Below are positions 37,381-45,125 of a DNA stretch of 64,000 bases, piece after piece (within the stretch, counting starts at the first letter, position 1; every line of letters begins with the position of its first letter). The notes below the pieces were generated by a model. That model had not been told where the DNA came from, ran no database searches, and saw nothing but the letters and a program-made list of their open reading frames with translations. The position numbers and the translations under genes were made by a program. Origin of the DNA: Taibaiella sp. (GTDB lineage Bacteria; Bacteroidota; Bacteroidia; Chitinophagales; Chitinophagaceae); NCBI GenBank assembly GCA_019638495.1, contig JAHBTQ010000008.1:1-64000 (forward strand), read 5' to 3'.

Positions 37381-37857
37381 TCAGGGCGCTACGAGACTGA
37401 AACTACCTTTTGTAACTACAATGGTATCGGCATTGAAACTGAAGGTGCCGGTGATGATATTGGCAGAGTCTTTAAGGACATTGAACCACCCGGATGTGGC
37501 ATAAAATCGCCGGTTATTAGCGTAATAGGTTGCGTTATTCTCTGGAGGATCGATTCGGTACTCATTAACCCCGGTATATCCGGATACATGAATTACAATT
37601 GTGGTAGGTGCGGCGCCGCTATAGTTTGTGGCACTTACCATTAGGTTCGTTGTTGTAGTGTCGTTGGTTGATGTGTTCACACGATAGCTGAAAGCAGAAT
37701 CGGTTTTCCAGCTTTCGCCATTTATCGTTGCAGACATTAGTGTCGCAGAGTCCAGCGAATTATTCTGTTGCGCAGACTTGACATCGGCTGGCCCTTTCGC
37801 CTTCTTACAAGCTAGGGAAACAAGGAAAATCAAAGTCACTATGCCAATCTTCTTCAT
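37381..37857 (-). CDS. Lipoprotein, DUF6252-like
   Basis: A 158-residue lipoprotein with signal sequence MKKIGIVTLIFLVSLACKK (lipobox SLAC). The mature domain begins with SATINGESWKTDSAFSYRV and ends NIITGTFSFNADTIVVTKGSFSLV, matching the general outline of DUF6252-type small beta proteins (an 'INGxxWKA' start and an 'ITGTFSFxA...VTxGSF' end). The C-terminal phrase is shared with the neighbouring upstream gene, so the two are paralogous. Outer-membrane or periplasmic location is inferred from the lipobox. ATG 37857 is the start of the signal peptide; a frame extension to 37887 is less likely. Confidence 0.7.
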   Translation of the reverse strand: MKKIGIVTLIFLVSLACKKAKGPADVKSAQQNNSLDSATLMSATINGESWKTDSAFSYRVNTSTNDTTTTNLMVSATNYSGAAPTTIVIHVSGYTGVNEYRIDPPENNATYYANNRRFYATSGWFNVLKDSANIITGTFSFNADTIVVTKGSFSLVAP

Positions 37858-37918
37858 CTGGGAACTGGTTGCTGGGCTATAACGCAAAAATCAGGTGTAT
37901 TGTTGCCCTCCCTGGCTA

Positions 37919-38386
37919 TTATGGCTGCGGAACAGTGAACTTACCATTTGTAACCGCAATTCCATCATCCGTATTGAATGAGAAATAACCAACAATAGCG
38001 GTACTGTTCACCTCTGTAACGGTTACAATGCCACCAGTAGCCAACCCCACGTTAACGCCGTGCGAATAACGGGCACCAGCCTCGCCCTGCACTATTGAAT
38101 TAACGCCGGTTTTGCCTTTGAAATTTGCTATGTATAACTCTATTTTATCATAAGGCGACACCCTATCAGATGAATAACCGGTGATAACCAATGTAGTAGA
38201 CGTATCAAAAACCTGCGTATCGATAGTGGCAGGAGTAACTGCCGAGGCAATAAATTTATATTTTCCCACATCCGCCGTCATTGATGGATTAGTGGTAGTG
38301 ACGTAAGGCCTGTTCTTGGTACATCCCGTGATTGCTACCAGGCTTGCCGCAGCAGCAACCAGAACGGACGATACAAATTTCTTCAT
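37919..38386 (-). CDS. Lipoprotein, DUF6252-like paralogue
   Basis: A 155-residue lipoprotein (MKKFVSSVLVAAAASLVAITGC, lipobox AITGC). The mature part lacks the INGxxWK start of its neighbour but keeps the end IVGYFSFNTDDGIAVTNGKFTV, which lines up with ITGTFSFNADTIVVTKGSFSLV in the downstream gene. A 61-bp gap separates them, so they are likely cotranscribed. Upstream on the minus strand is TATCTTAG, a one-base-off promoter box that also occurs before the lipoprotein gene at 49803. Function unknown. Confidence 0.7.
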   Translation of the reverse strand: MKKFVSSVLVAAAASLVAITGCTKNRPYVTTTNPSMTADVGKYKFIASAVTPATIDTQVFDTSTTLVITGYSSDRVSPYDKIELYIANFKGKTGVNSIVQGEAGARYSHGVNVGLATGGIVTVTEVNSTAIVGYFSFNTDDGIAVTNGKFTVPQP

Positions 38387-38484
38387 ACACAGATATTTCC
38401 GCTAAGATAATTGAAATTACTTTTAAAAATCAACCCTGTGGCTCAGTTCACCCCATAAATTCCCATGCCGGCTACAAAGTCAAT

Positions 38485-38522
38485 CAAACGTTTGTTTAAT
38501 TTCAAACAGTTGTTTAACTTTG
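38485..38522 (+). promoter_or_regulatory. Promoter and tandem 15-bp operator of the efflux operon
   Basis: Two copies of a 15-mer (CAAACGTTTGTTTAA at 38485 and CAAACAGTTGTTTAA at 38503) differ at two positions, are offset by 18 bp and each have dyad symmetry. They overlap a complete promoter: TTTG at 38491-38494, a 20-bp spacer, TAACTTTG at 38515-38522. The ATG of the TetR gene is at 38542. The arrangement fits autorepression by the TetR protein (inference). Confidence 0.7.
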
Positions 38523-38541
38523 CGGTGTCAAAGGAGTGAAT

Positions 38542-39174
38542 ATGGAGTATAACGAAAAACAACTAGCCATCCTGAATTCAGCAGAAAAGCTGTTTTCGGT
38601 GATGGGATTTGACGGCTCCTCGGTGCGCGACATTGCTCAGGATGCCGGGGTGAACGTGGCTATGATATCCTACTACTTCGGTTCTAAGGAAAAACTTATG
38701 GAGGCCGTGTTTGAGCACAAGACTTACAAGATGCGCCTGAAAGTAGAAAACCTTGTGGCTGACAAGACGAAAACATGCACAGAAAAGGTTTATATCCTTC
38801 TAAGTGACTATATCGACAAGTTTCTGGACCAGCCCCAGTTCCACAAGATCATGCTTCGTGAACAGCTCTCCTCAAAACCCGGTGGGGTGTGTGATATGGT
38901 GCTGGAACTAAAAAAGAGAAACCTGCAATCCATTAAGAAGCTGATACAGGACGGACAAAAGAACGGTGAGTTCAAAAAGAATATTGATGTTCCCCTCATG
39001 ATGGCTACAATGGTAGGCACAGTAAGCCAGGTAGTAATTGGCGGACGATTCTTCAAGGAAGTGAATGGCTTGACGCACCTATCCGATGAAGAATTCACAA
39101 ATTATGTGCGCAAGAAATTAAATGTATATCTGAAAAATCTTTTCAAATCAATTATAGTTAATGAGCAAGTCTGA
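38542..39174 (+). CDS. TetR-family transcriptional regulator of efflux operon
   Basis: A 210-residue repressor. The N-terminal HTH is typical: ILNSAEKLFSVMGFDGSSVRDIAQDAGVN.. with the recognition helix in VAMISYYFGSKEKLMEAVF. The C-terminal 150 residues are the helical ligand-binding domain. It is the first gene of the tetR-tolC-emrA-emrB operon, and its 3' end overlaps the TolC gene by 14 bp. It probably represses its own operon through the tandem operator just upstream and is released by a pump substrate. A GTG two codons upstream is possible; ATG 38542 was chosen. Confidence 0.9.
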   Translation: MEYNEKQLAILNSAEKLFSVMGFDGSSVRDIAQDAGVNVAMISYYFGSKEKLMEAVFEHKTYKMRLKVENLVADKTKTCTEKVYILLSDYIDKFLDQPQFHKIMLREQLSSKPGGVCDMVLELKKRNLQSIKKLIQDGQKNGEFKKNIDVPLMMATMVGTVSQVVIGGRFFKEVNGLTHLSDEEFTNYVRKKLNVYLKNLFKSIIVNEQV

Positions 39175-40513
39175 TAATAAACCACGCAATACCATCGTTG
39201 CCGCACTCCTGGTGCTCCTGGCTGCAGGCAACGCATCTGCGCAGCAGCCACGCAAACTTACATTGGGCGAAGCTATTGAAATGAGCCTGCAGAACAGCGG
39301 CAAATTGAAAATTGCGAATGCCAAAGTAGAAGAAGCAATCGCTGCCAGCCATGAAGCACGCGACCATCGCCTACCCGACCTGAAAGTGAGTGGGTCTTAC
39401 CTTAGACTGAACACGCCAACGGTAGACCTGAAACTAAAAACCGGGTCAGGGTCAGGGTCAGGGTCGGGGTCATCTTCTGGCAGCAGCAGCCTTAAGGTAG
39501 ACCAGGCCGCCTATGGCCTGGTAAACGCCTCAATTCCATTGTTCTCGGGATTCAGAATAAAGAATGGAATAGAATCTGCAAAATACCTGGAACAGGCTAC
39601 GAAGCTGGACGCCGAAAAGGACAAAGAAGAAGTAATACAGAACACAATCGCGGCCTATAGCAACTTCTACAAGGCGAAACGCTCTGTAGAGCTGGTAAAG
39701 GAAAACCTGGCGCGCGAAGAGCAACGGGTAAAAGACTTCTCGAACCTAGAGAGAAATGGACTAATGGCGCGCAACGACCTGCTCAAAGCACAATTGCAGC
39801 AATCCAACATCGAACTATCGTTGATGGAAGCAGAGAATAACTATAAGATCACCACGATCAATATGGCGCTTATGCTGGGACTTCCTGAAAACACAGATCT
39901 GATCCCGGACAGTACCGGTCTTGAAACCACAGCCGACGCAGGATTAATTACAAAATGGGAGCAGACGGCACTGGAAAACAGAAAAGACCGTGCAGCACTG
40001 TCAGCTCGCATACAAGCTTCGGAGTCATCTATAAAGGCTATTAAAGGAGAATACTACCCGGGGCTGGCACTGACCGGTGGCTACATCGCGGCTAATGTGC
40101 CTAACGTACTCACGCTTACAAACGCACTCAATGTTGGTGTTGGCTTGCAGTACAACATTGGTTCTATCTGGAAAACCGGTGCTAAACTCGATGCCGCAAA
40201 GGCAAGACTGCACCAGGCACAGGCCACCGACGGTATACTCACCGACCAGGTGAGGCTGGAAGTAAACAGCGCCTACCAATCATACCTGCTTAGCATAAAG
40301 AAGATCGGTGTTTACGCAAAATCGATAGAACAGGCCAACGAAAACTACCGCATCACAAAAAACAAGTACGACAATAACCTGGTAACAACCACAGAACTTC
40401 TTGACGCAGACGTGGCACAACTGCAGGCACAACTGAACTATGCATTTGCAAAAGCCGATGCCATGGTCGCCTACAAAAAGCTGCAGCAGGTGTCAGGCAC
40501 ACTCAGCAAATAA
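39161..40513 (+). CDS. TolC-family outer-membrane efflux channel
   Basis: A 450-residue protein with signal region (NTIVAALLVLLAAGNASAQ). It has the two-fold repeated TolC pattern: LTLGEAIEMSLQNSGKLKIANAKVEEA and long amphipathic helices, with strand segments such as DLKVSGSYLRLNTP and GLALTGGYIAANVP. The tripartite pump EmrA-EmrB needs such a channel. Unusual is a (Gly-Ser)5 stretch followed by SSGSSS at about residues 94-110, encoded by a pure hexanucleotide repeat, lying where the first extracellular loop would be. The start overlaps the end of tetR, which suggests translational coupling. Confidence 0.92.
   Translation: MSKSDNKPRNTIVAALLVLLAAGNASAQQPRKLTLGEAIEMSLQNSGKLKIANAKVEEAIAASHEARDHRLPDLKVSGSYLRLNTPTVDLKLKTGSGSGSGSGSSSGSSSLKVDQAAYGLVNASIPLFSGFRIKNGIESAKYLEQATKLDAEKDKEEVIQNTIAAYSNFYKAKRSVELVKENLAREEQRVKDFSNLERNGLMARNDLLKAQLQQSNIELSLMEAENNYKITTINMALMLGLPENTDLIPDSTGLETTADAGLITKWEQTALENRKDRAALSARIQASESSIKAIKGEYYPGLALTGGYIAANVPNVLTLTNALNVGVGLQYNIGSIWKTGAKLDAAKARLHQAQATDGILTDQVRLEVNSAYQSYLLSIKKIGVYAKSIEQANENYRITKNKYDNNLVTTTELLDADVAQLQAQLNYAFAKADAMVAYKKLQQVSGTLSK
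39443..39472 (+). repeat. Hexanucleotide microsatellite (GGGTCA)5 in the tolC-like gene
   Basis: Five tandem copies of GGGTC[A/G] in frame, encoding (Gly-Ser)5. Gain or loss of units keeps the frame, so the loop length can vary by two residues at a time. Confidence 0.9.
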
Positions 40514-40563
40514 ATCTCGAAACCAATAAGAAAAACGAAGTCCAACAATTTAATATCATTATC

Positions 40564-41661
40564 ATGAGCAATAAAAATGCAGAACAGGGAGCGCCAAAGA
40601 ATAATAACACGCGCTTTATTATTGTATTAGCGGTATTAGTACTCGGTGGCGGCGCCTTCGGTATCACTAAATACACACACGCCCAGCATCACGAAGAAAC
40701 TGATGATGCGCAGATAGATGCACACATAAGTCCGGTAATACCCCGCATTTCTGGGTATGTAATGGATGTGCGCGTAAAAGACAACCAGGTCGTAAAGAAA
40801 GGCGACACATTGGTAGTACTGGATAACCGCGCCGAAAGCATTCGTGTTACGGAAATGGAGGCAGCACTGGAAGTGGCCAGCAAAAACCTGGGTGTAGCCA
40901 ATGCCAGCACCACTGCTTCACGTGCAAATGTTTCTTCCTATGAGGCTAACATCAGCACGGCCGATGCGCAGATAGAAGCAGCTAAGGTATCTCTGAAACG
41001 TGCCACCCAGGATTTCGAGCGTTATTCCAACCTGATAAAAGACCATTCGATAACGCAGCAGCAATTTGAACAGGCAGAGGCGGCTAAACTGACCGCTGAG
41101 CGCCAGCTTCAGGTGCTCACCGACATGAAGAATGCCGCAATTCGCCAGGCGCATGCAGCATCATCTCAAAGTAATGCTACCGCACAACAAGTTAGTGTAG
41201 TGAATGCAACGATAGAACAGCGGAAAGCAGACCTGGAAAATGCAAAACTCAACCTGTCTTATACAGTAATAACCGCACCACAGGATGGCCGCGTGTCAAA
41301 AGTGAACGTGCAACTGGGACAATTGCTGCAGGCCGGACAAACATTGTTTAGCGTAGTTAATGAGAGCGAACCGTGGATCGTTGCCAACTTCAAAGAAACG
41401 CAGGTAAGCCGCATGCATGCAGGACAAAACGTGAATATACATGTTGATGCCTACCCGGGCCATGACTTTCATGGCAAGGTTTCATCTTTCTCGCCTGCTA
41501 CCGGCTCCCGTTTCGCCTTGTTGCCACCTGACAATGCATCTGGAAACTTTGTAAAAGTGGTACAGCGCCTGCCGGTAAAGATTGTATTCGACGGTAACGA
41601 CCCGAAAGTAAAGGAACTACGCGCCGGCATGAACGTGGACGTAGATGTGCTGATAGACTAA
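40564..41661 (+). CDS. emrA: EmrA-like membrane-fusion adaptor
   Basis: A 365-residue HlyD-family protein with one N-terminal membrane segment (RFIIVLAVLVLGGGAFGI). A lipoyl domain follows (TDDAQIDAHISPVIPRISGYVMDVRVKDNQVVKKGD, the classic EmrA start). A long coiled-coil hairpin covers about 95-235. The second lipoyl half is YTVITAPQDGRVSKVNVQLGQLLQAGQ and the barrel EPWIVANFKETQVSRMHAGQNV. It bridges EmrB in the inner membrane and the TolC-like channel. It lies 50 bp after the channel gene and 51 bp before emrB. Confidence 0.93.
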   Translation: MSNKNAEQGAPKNNNTRFIIVLAVLVLGGGAFGITKYTHAQHHEETDDAQIDAHISPVIPRISGYVMDVRVKDNQVVKKGDTLVVLDNRAESIRVTEMEAALEVASKNLGVANASTTASRANVSSYEANISTADAQIEAAKVSLKRATQDFERYSNLIKDHSITQQQFEQAEAAKLTAERQLQVLTDMKNAAIRQAHAASSQSNATAQQVSVVNATIEQRKADLENAKLNLSYTVITAPQDGRVSKVNVQLGQLLQAGQTLFSVVNESEPWIVANFKETQVSRMHAGQNVNIHVDAYPGHDFHGKVSSFSPATGSRFALLPPDNASGNFVKVVQRLPVKIVFDGNDPKVKELRAGMNVDVDVLID

Positions 41662-41712
41662 CCATTTCGGCCCTTTCACAGCAAAACAGAATCACCTGAA
41701 ATTTTAGAAATC

Positions 41713-43287
41713 ATGCAGGAATCATTAGTTGAGTACGGCTCGCGGCGAGTGATAATAACTATCACAGCCATCTTCTGCGCGCTGCTGGAAATTGTGGATA
41801 CAACCATTGTTAATGTGGCCTTGAACGACATGAAGGGCAACATGGGTGCGACGCTCAGCGAGATAGGCTGGGTAATAACCGCATATGCCATAGGTAACGT
41901 TATCATCGTGCCTATGACAAGTTGGCTGTCAGCTCAGTTTGGCCGCAGAAATTATTTCGCAGCTTCTATTATCATTTTTACGGTTTTTTCATTCCTCTGC
42001 GGAAACGCAAATGGAATATGGGAACTGGTATTGTTCCGCTTTTTGCAAGGTTTAGGTGGCGGTGCACTGCTGGTAACGTCCCAGACCATCATCACTGAAA
42101 GCTATCCGCCGGAAAAGCGTAGCATGGCACAGGCAATATATGGTCTCGGTGTGATCATAGGTCCCACGTTGGGCCCACCGCTGGGTGGCTATATCGTAGA
42201 GCACTACTCATGGCCCTACATCTTTTACATCAATATCCCCATCGGCGTTATTGCTACCCTGCTCACACTTCAATTCGTGAGAAGCCCGAAATACGCCAAC
42301 AAGAAGTCGGCCAAAGAGGTAGACTGGGCCGGCATTGCGCTACTTGCCATATCAGTAGGATCGTTGCAATATGTTCTGGAACGCGGTCAGGAAGACGACT
42401 GGTTTTCCAGCAGCACTATCGTTGTGCTGATGGTTACCGCTGTTTTAGGTTTCTTTTTCTTTATATGGAGGGAATTGACCGCGAAAAATCCCATAGTTGA
42501 GCTAAGGGTACTCGGAAACGGGAACTTACGCGTGGGTACCATATTGTCCTTCATACTCGGCTTTGGGCTCTATGGTTCTACGTTTATTATCCCGCTTTAC
42601 ACACAAAGTACTCTTGGGTGGACGGCACAGCAATCAGGAGCATTGATGATACCCGCCGCACTTACCACCGCGTTTATGATGCCGGTAATAGGCAACCTGC
42701 TGCAAAAAGGCGCAAAACCACAAATATTGGTGGCGCTGGGCATGCTTATTTTCTTCATGTACAGCTTCTGGGGCTACAAGATACTCACACCAGACACAAG
42801 TGAGAGTGCTTTCTTCTGGATGCTGATTTTACGTGGTATTGGGATGGGTATGTTGTTTATTCCTATTACAGCATTGTCGCTTTCTACGTTAAAAGGCCAG
42901 CAGATTGGACAGGGCGCCTCTTTCACAGGCATGATGCGACAACTGGGTGGTTCATTCGGCATTGCGCTTATCACCACGTACATGGCACGGCAAAACGTGG
43001 TTCACCGAAACGACCTCGTGTCACATTTGTCGGCAGATAACCCTGCTGTGCAGCAACGCATACAGGGCATGCAGCACAATTTTATTACCAAAGGCATGTC
43101 TCCGGATGTGGCGCTGCAAAGTGCATATAAATCTATGGACTACATGGTAATGAAACAGGCTGCCGTGCTGTCTTACATGGACGTTTTCCTTTTCATAGGC
43201 GTTTTGTTCCTCGTTTGCATTCCTTTTGTGCTGATGGTTCGCGCCAAAAAGAATAAGGGTGTCGACCTTTCAGAAGCGATGCACTAA
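41713..43287 (+). CDS. emrB: EmrB/QacA-type drug:H+ antiporter (DHA2, 14 TM)
   Basis: A 524-residue MFS transporter with about 14 hydrophobic segments. Motif D1 is LEIVDTTIVNVAL, motif A is WLSAQFGRRNYF, and motif C-like GLGVIIGPTLGPPLGGYI is in TM5. These identify the DHA2 family that exports lipophilic drugs, bile salts or fatty acids by proton antiport. Last gene of the tetR-tolC-emrA-emrB operon. Its stop codon is 1 bp from the stop of the convergent small secreted protein gene, so transcription may run into a long inverted repeat inside that gene. Confidence 0.95.
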   Translation: MQESLVEYGSRRVIITITAIFCALLEIVDTTIVNVALNDMKGNMGATLSEIGWVITAYAIGNVIIVPMTSWLSAQFGRRNYFAASIIIFTVFSFLCGNANGIWELVLFRFLQGLGGGALLVTSQTIITESYPPEKRSMAQAIYGLGVIIGPTLGPPLGGYIVEHYSWPYIFYINIPIGVIATLLTLQFVRSPKYANKKSAKEVDWAGIALLAISVGSLQYVLERGQEDDWFSSSTIVVLMVTAVLGFFFFIWRELTAKNPIVELRVLGNGNLRVGTILSFILGFGLYGSTFIIPLYTQSTLGWTAQQSGALMIPAALTTAFMMPVIGNLLQKGAKPQILVALGMLIFFMYSFWGYKILTPDTSESAFFWMLILRGIGMGMLFIPITALSLSTLKGQQIGQGASFTGMMRQLGGSFGIALITTYMARQNVVHRNDLVSHLSADNPAVQQRIQGMQHNFITKGMSPDVALQSAYKSMDYMVMKQAAVLSYMDVFLFIGVLFLVCIPFVLMVRAKKNKGVDLSEAMH

Positions 43288-43288
43288 G

Positions 43289-43747
43289 CTATTTGTACGC
43301 AGCTACAATGATCTTATAGGTTGTGCAGGTTTGTCCTGTACGGTTTTCAATACAACCTGCACAACCTATAAATCTCACTTCCCCGGGGTTCAGATTATCC
43401 AGAATAACCGTCTTCTTGCTCTGCCCACCCCTGAAGGTCACTAACATATCCACAGCAGCCTTGATGCTTCGGGAAGTGCTCTTATTTGTAATAGCCAGGG
43501 ATTTCATCGTTCCCGTACATTCGCCCTTTGTCTCCACTATCTCCACGTCTGCGCCCGCATTGCCTTTAATTCCATCAGGCTTCTTAGCGATGGGTGCTGA
43601 TGCCTTAGCCGGGGCCGCAACTGCGGGAGCCGATTCCTTCGCCGGCGGCGCATCCTGCGGCGCTGGATCTTCCACCTGGGCACTTGCCGTGCCAAAGACG
43701 CCTGTAGCAAACACTACGGCCAGCAAAAACATCTTTTTCATAGACAT
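43289..43747 (-). CDS. Secreted protein, Ala/Pro-rich linker plus Cys-containing domain
   Basis: A 152-residue protein with signal peptide MSMKKMFLLAVVFATGVFGTASAQ. Then comes a low-complexity Ala/Pro/Lys segment to about residue 65. The remaining 85 residues (DVEIVETKGECTGTMKSLAITNKS ... LDNLNPGEVRFIGCAGCIENRTGQTC) form a small beta-type domain with Cys in ECTG, GCAGC and QTC. I do not recognise a family. An 18-bp perfect inverted repeat is embedded in the codons of IGCAGC and QTCTTYK. A TATATTTG box ends 12 nt upstream of the chosen ATG. Confidence 0.7.
   Translation of the reverse strand: MSMKKMFLLAVVFATGVFGTASAQVEDPAPQDAPPAKESAPAVAAPAKASAPIAKKPDGIKGNAGADVEIVETKGECTGTMKSLAITNKSTSRSIKAAVDMLVTFRGGQSKKTVILDNLNPGEVRFIGCAGCIENRTGQTCTTYKIIVAAYK
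43314..43371. repeat. 18-bp perfect inverted repeat in a coding 3' end
   Basis: The arms TTATAGGTTGTGCAGGTT (43314-43331) and its exact reverse complement (43354-43371) enclose a 22-nt loop. The structure is inside the small secreted protein gene and starts 26 bp after the emrB stop codon. No T-run follows on the emrB side, so it is not a textbook intrinsic terminator. Confidence 0.9.
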
Positions 43748-43759
43748 TTGTTTTACTTC

Positions 43760-43767
43760 CAAATATA
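43760..43767 (-). promoter_or_regulatory. TATATTTG promoter box of the small secreted protein gene
   Basis: Exact TAnnTTTG match on the minus strand, 12 nt upstream of the ATG at 43747. Confidence 0.65.
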
Positions 43768-43836
43768 CCGATAAACGACAACAAAATATACTTTCGGTTA
43801 ATACTATAAAGTAGAAGCAAGTCAGGAAGATGGGTA

Positions 43837-45084
43837 TCAGATCCCTGCATATTCGTGCAAATCCGAAGTAACAACTTCATGAGAGATAGGGTCCGGATAA
43901 AGAATGAGTGACACTCCCGGTTTACGCCACCAGTCGGTGCCCAGTAACTTATTTACGTGAATGGTGCCGCTGAGATAGCACCTTCGTTCGCTACTCACCC
44001 ACTCTTCCACCTGCTCAAAGTGTTCCTGCGGTATATGAAGCAGACTGCGCGCTCCCACGCAAACATGCAGGTAGTAGTCGTCGCACAACCTCGATGGTGC
44101 ATTTGTCAGCTTCTTATATTCATATCGGTAATTGTATCGAAGGGCAGAAAGGTCGCTCAGTACAGCAGATGCAGTGGGATATCCACCTGCACCTTTGCCG
44201 CATAAGAATTGAACATCAGCAAGACTACTTTCTATCTCCAGACCGTTGTACTCGTATGCGACACCTGCCAGCCGACTCTGACGCTCTACAAATTGGGGCA
44301 ATACGAACGCGGCAACATCACCACCGCCCGTTTTAAGCGCATGGGCAATGAGCTTTACTTCATATCCTTTCTCCCTTGCAAGTTTGATATCTGCATCGTG
44401 GATACCCGTAATACCTGAATAGAGCAGTTGTGCCGGATGCGCTACAATGCCATAAGCATGCACCAGGAGCAATACCAACTTGTTTGCCGCGTCAACACCT
44501 TCTAAGTCAAGCGATGGGTCGGCCTCTGCAAAGCCCGCCTCCTGCGCATCAGAAAGCGCTTGTTCAAATTTGTAACCATCCTTTGCCTGCCTTGTAAGAA
44601 TATAATTCGTAGATCCATTCACCACCCCGCTTAAGCGTTGCAGGAGATCATTGTCGTAATATTCTTCAAGATTTCTCAACACTGGTATACTGGCACAACA
44701 TCCGGCCTCATACAAAAACGAGGTACCGGTCTGCTTCTGCAACGCAATTAGTGCGTCCAGGTTTTCGGCTATCATCTTCTTACTTGCACTTACTACCGGC
44801 TTACCTCTGTGCAGGGCAGTGGAGACAAAGCGATATGCGGCCTCCGAATCACTTATCAGCTCCACAATCACATCGATCTCTTTATCGTTGAGTAACTCAT
44901 CCGGATCGGTCGTAAACAAGGATGAAGGTGCACTTCGCGGCTTCTCGGCATCCTTTATGCATATGCGTTTAACCCTTGCGCCAAACGTGGGTTTCTCATT
45001 CAGGACATTAAAGAGGCTCTCTCCAACTATTCCAAAGCCAAAGAGGCCGATTGTCAAATTTCCTTTTGTATTCTGTATAGACAT
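43837..45084 (-). CDS. hom: Homoserine dehydrogenase
   Basis: A 415-residue NAD(P)-dependent enzyme converting aspartate semialdehyde to homoserine, the branch point to methionine and threonine. The Rossmann start is LTIGLFGFGIVGESLF. Catalytic-domain marks are GVVNGSTNYILT, AQEAGFAEADPSLDLEGVDAANKLVLL and GKGAGGYPTASAVLSDL. The C-terminal region (about 330-415) looks like a degenerate ACT-type tail without a clear regulatory motif. It is 41 bp downstream of the metB-like gene on the same strand and therefore most likely under the same SAM riboswitch. Not fused to aspartokinase here. Confidence 0.93.
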   Translation of the reverse strand: MSIQNTKGNLTIGLFGFGIVGESLFNVLNEKPTFGARVKRICIKDAEKPRSAPSSLFTTDPDELLNDKEIDVIVELISDSEAAYRFVSTALHRGKPVVSASKKMIAENLDALIALQKQTGTSFLYEAGCCASIPVLRNLEEYYDNDLLQRLSGVVNGSTNYILTRQAKDGYKFEQALSDAQEAGFAEADPSLDLEGVDAANKLVLLLVHAYGIVAHPAQLLYSGITGIHDADIKLAREKGYEVKLIAHALKTGGGDVAAFVLPQFVERQSRLAGVAYEYNGLEIESSLADVQFLCGKGAGGYPTASAVLSDLSALRYNYRYEYKKLTNAPSRLCDDYYLHVCVGARSLLHIPQEHFEQVEEWVSSERRCYLSGTIHVNKLLGTDWWRKPGVSLILYPDPISHEVVTSDLHEYAGI

Positions 45085-45125
45085 GTTTTGTGTTTTTTGA
45101 TTTTAGAAATTAATTAAGGTGGTCG

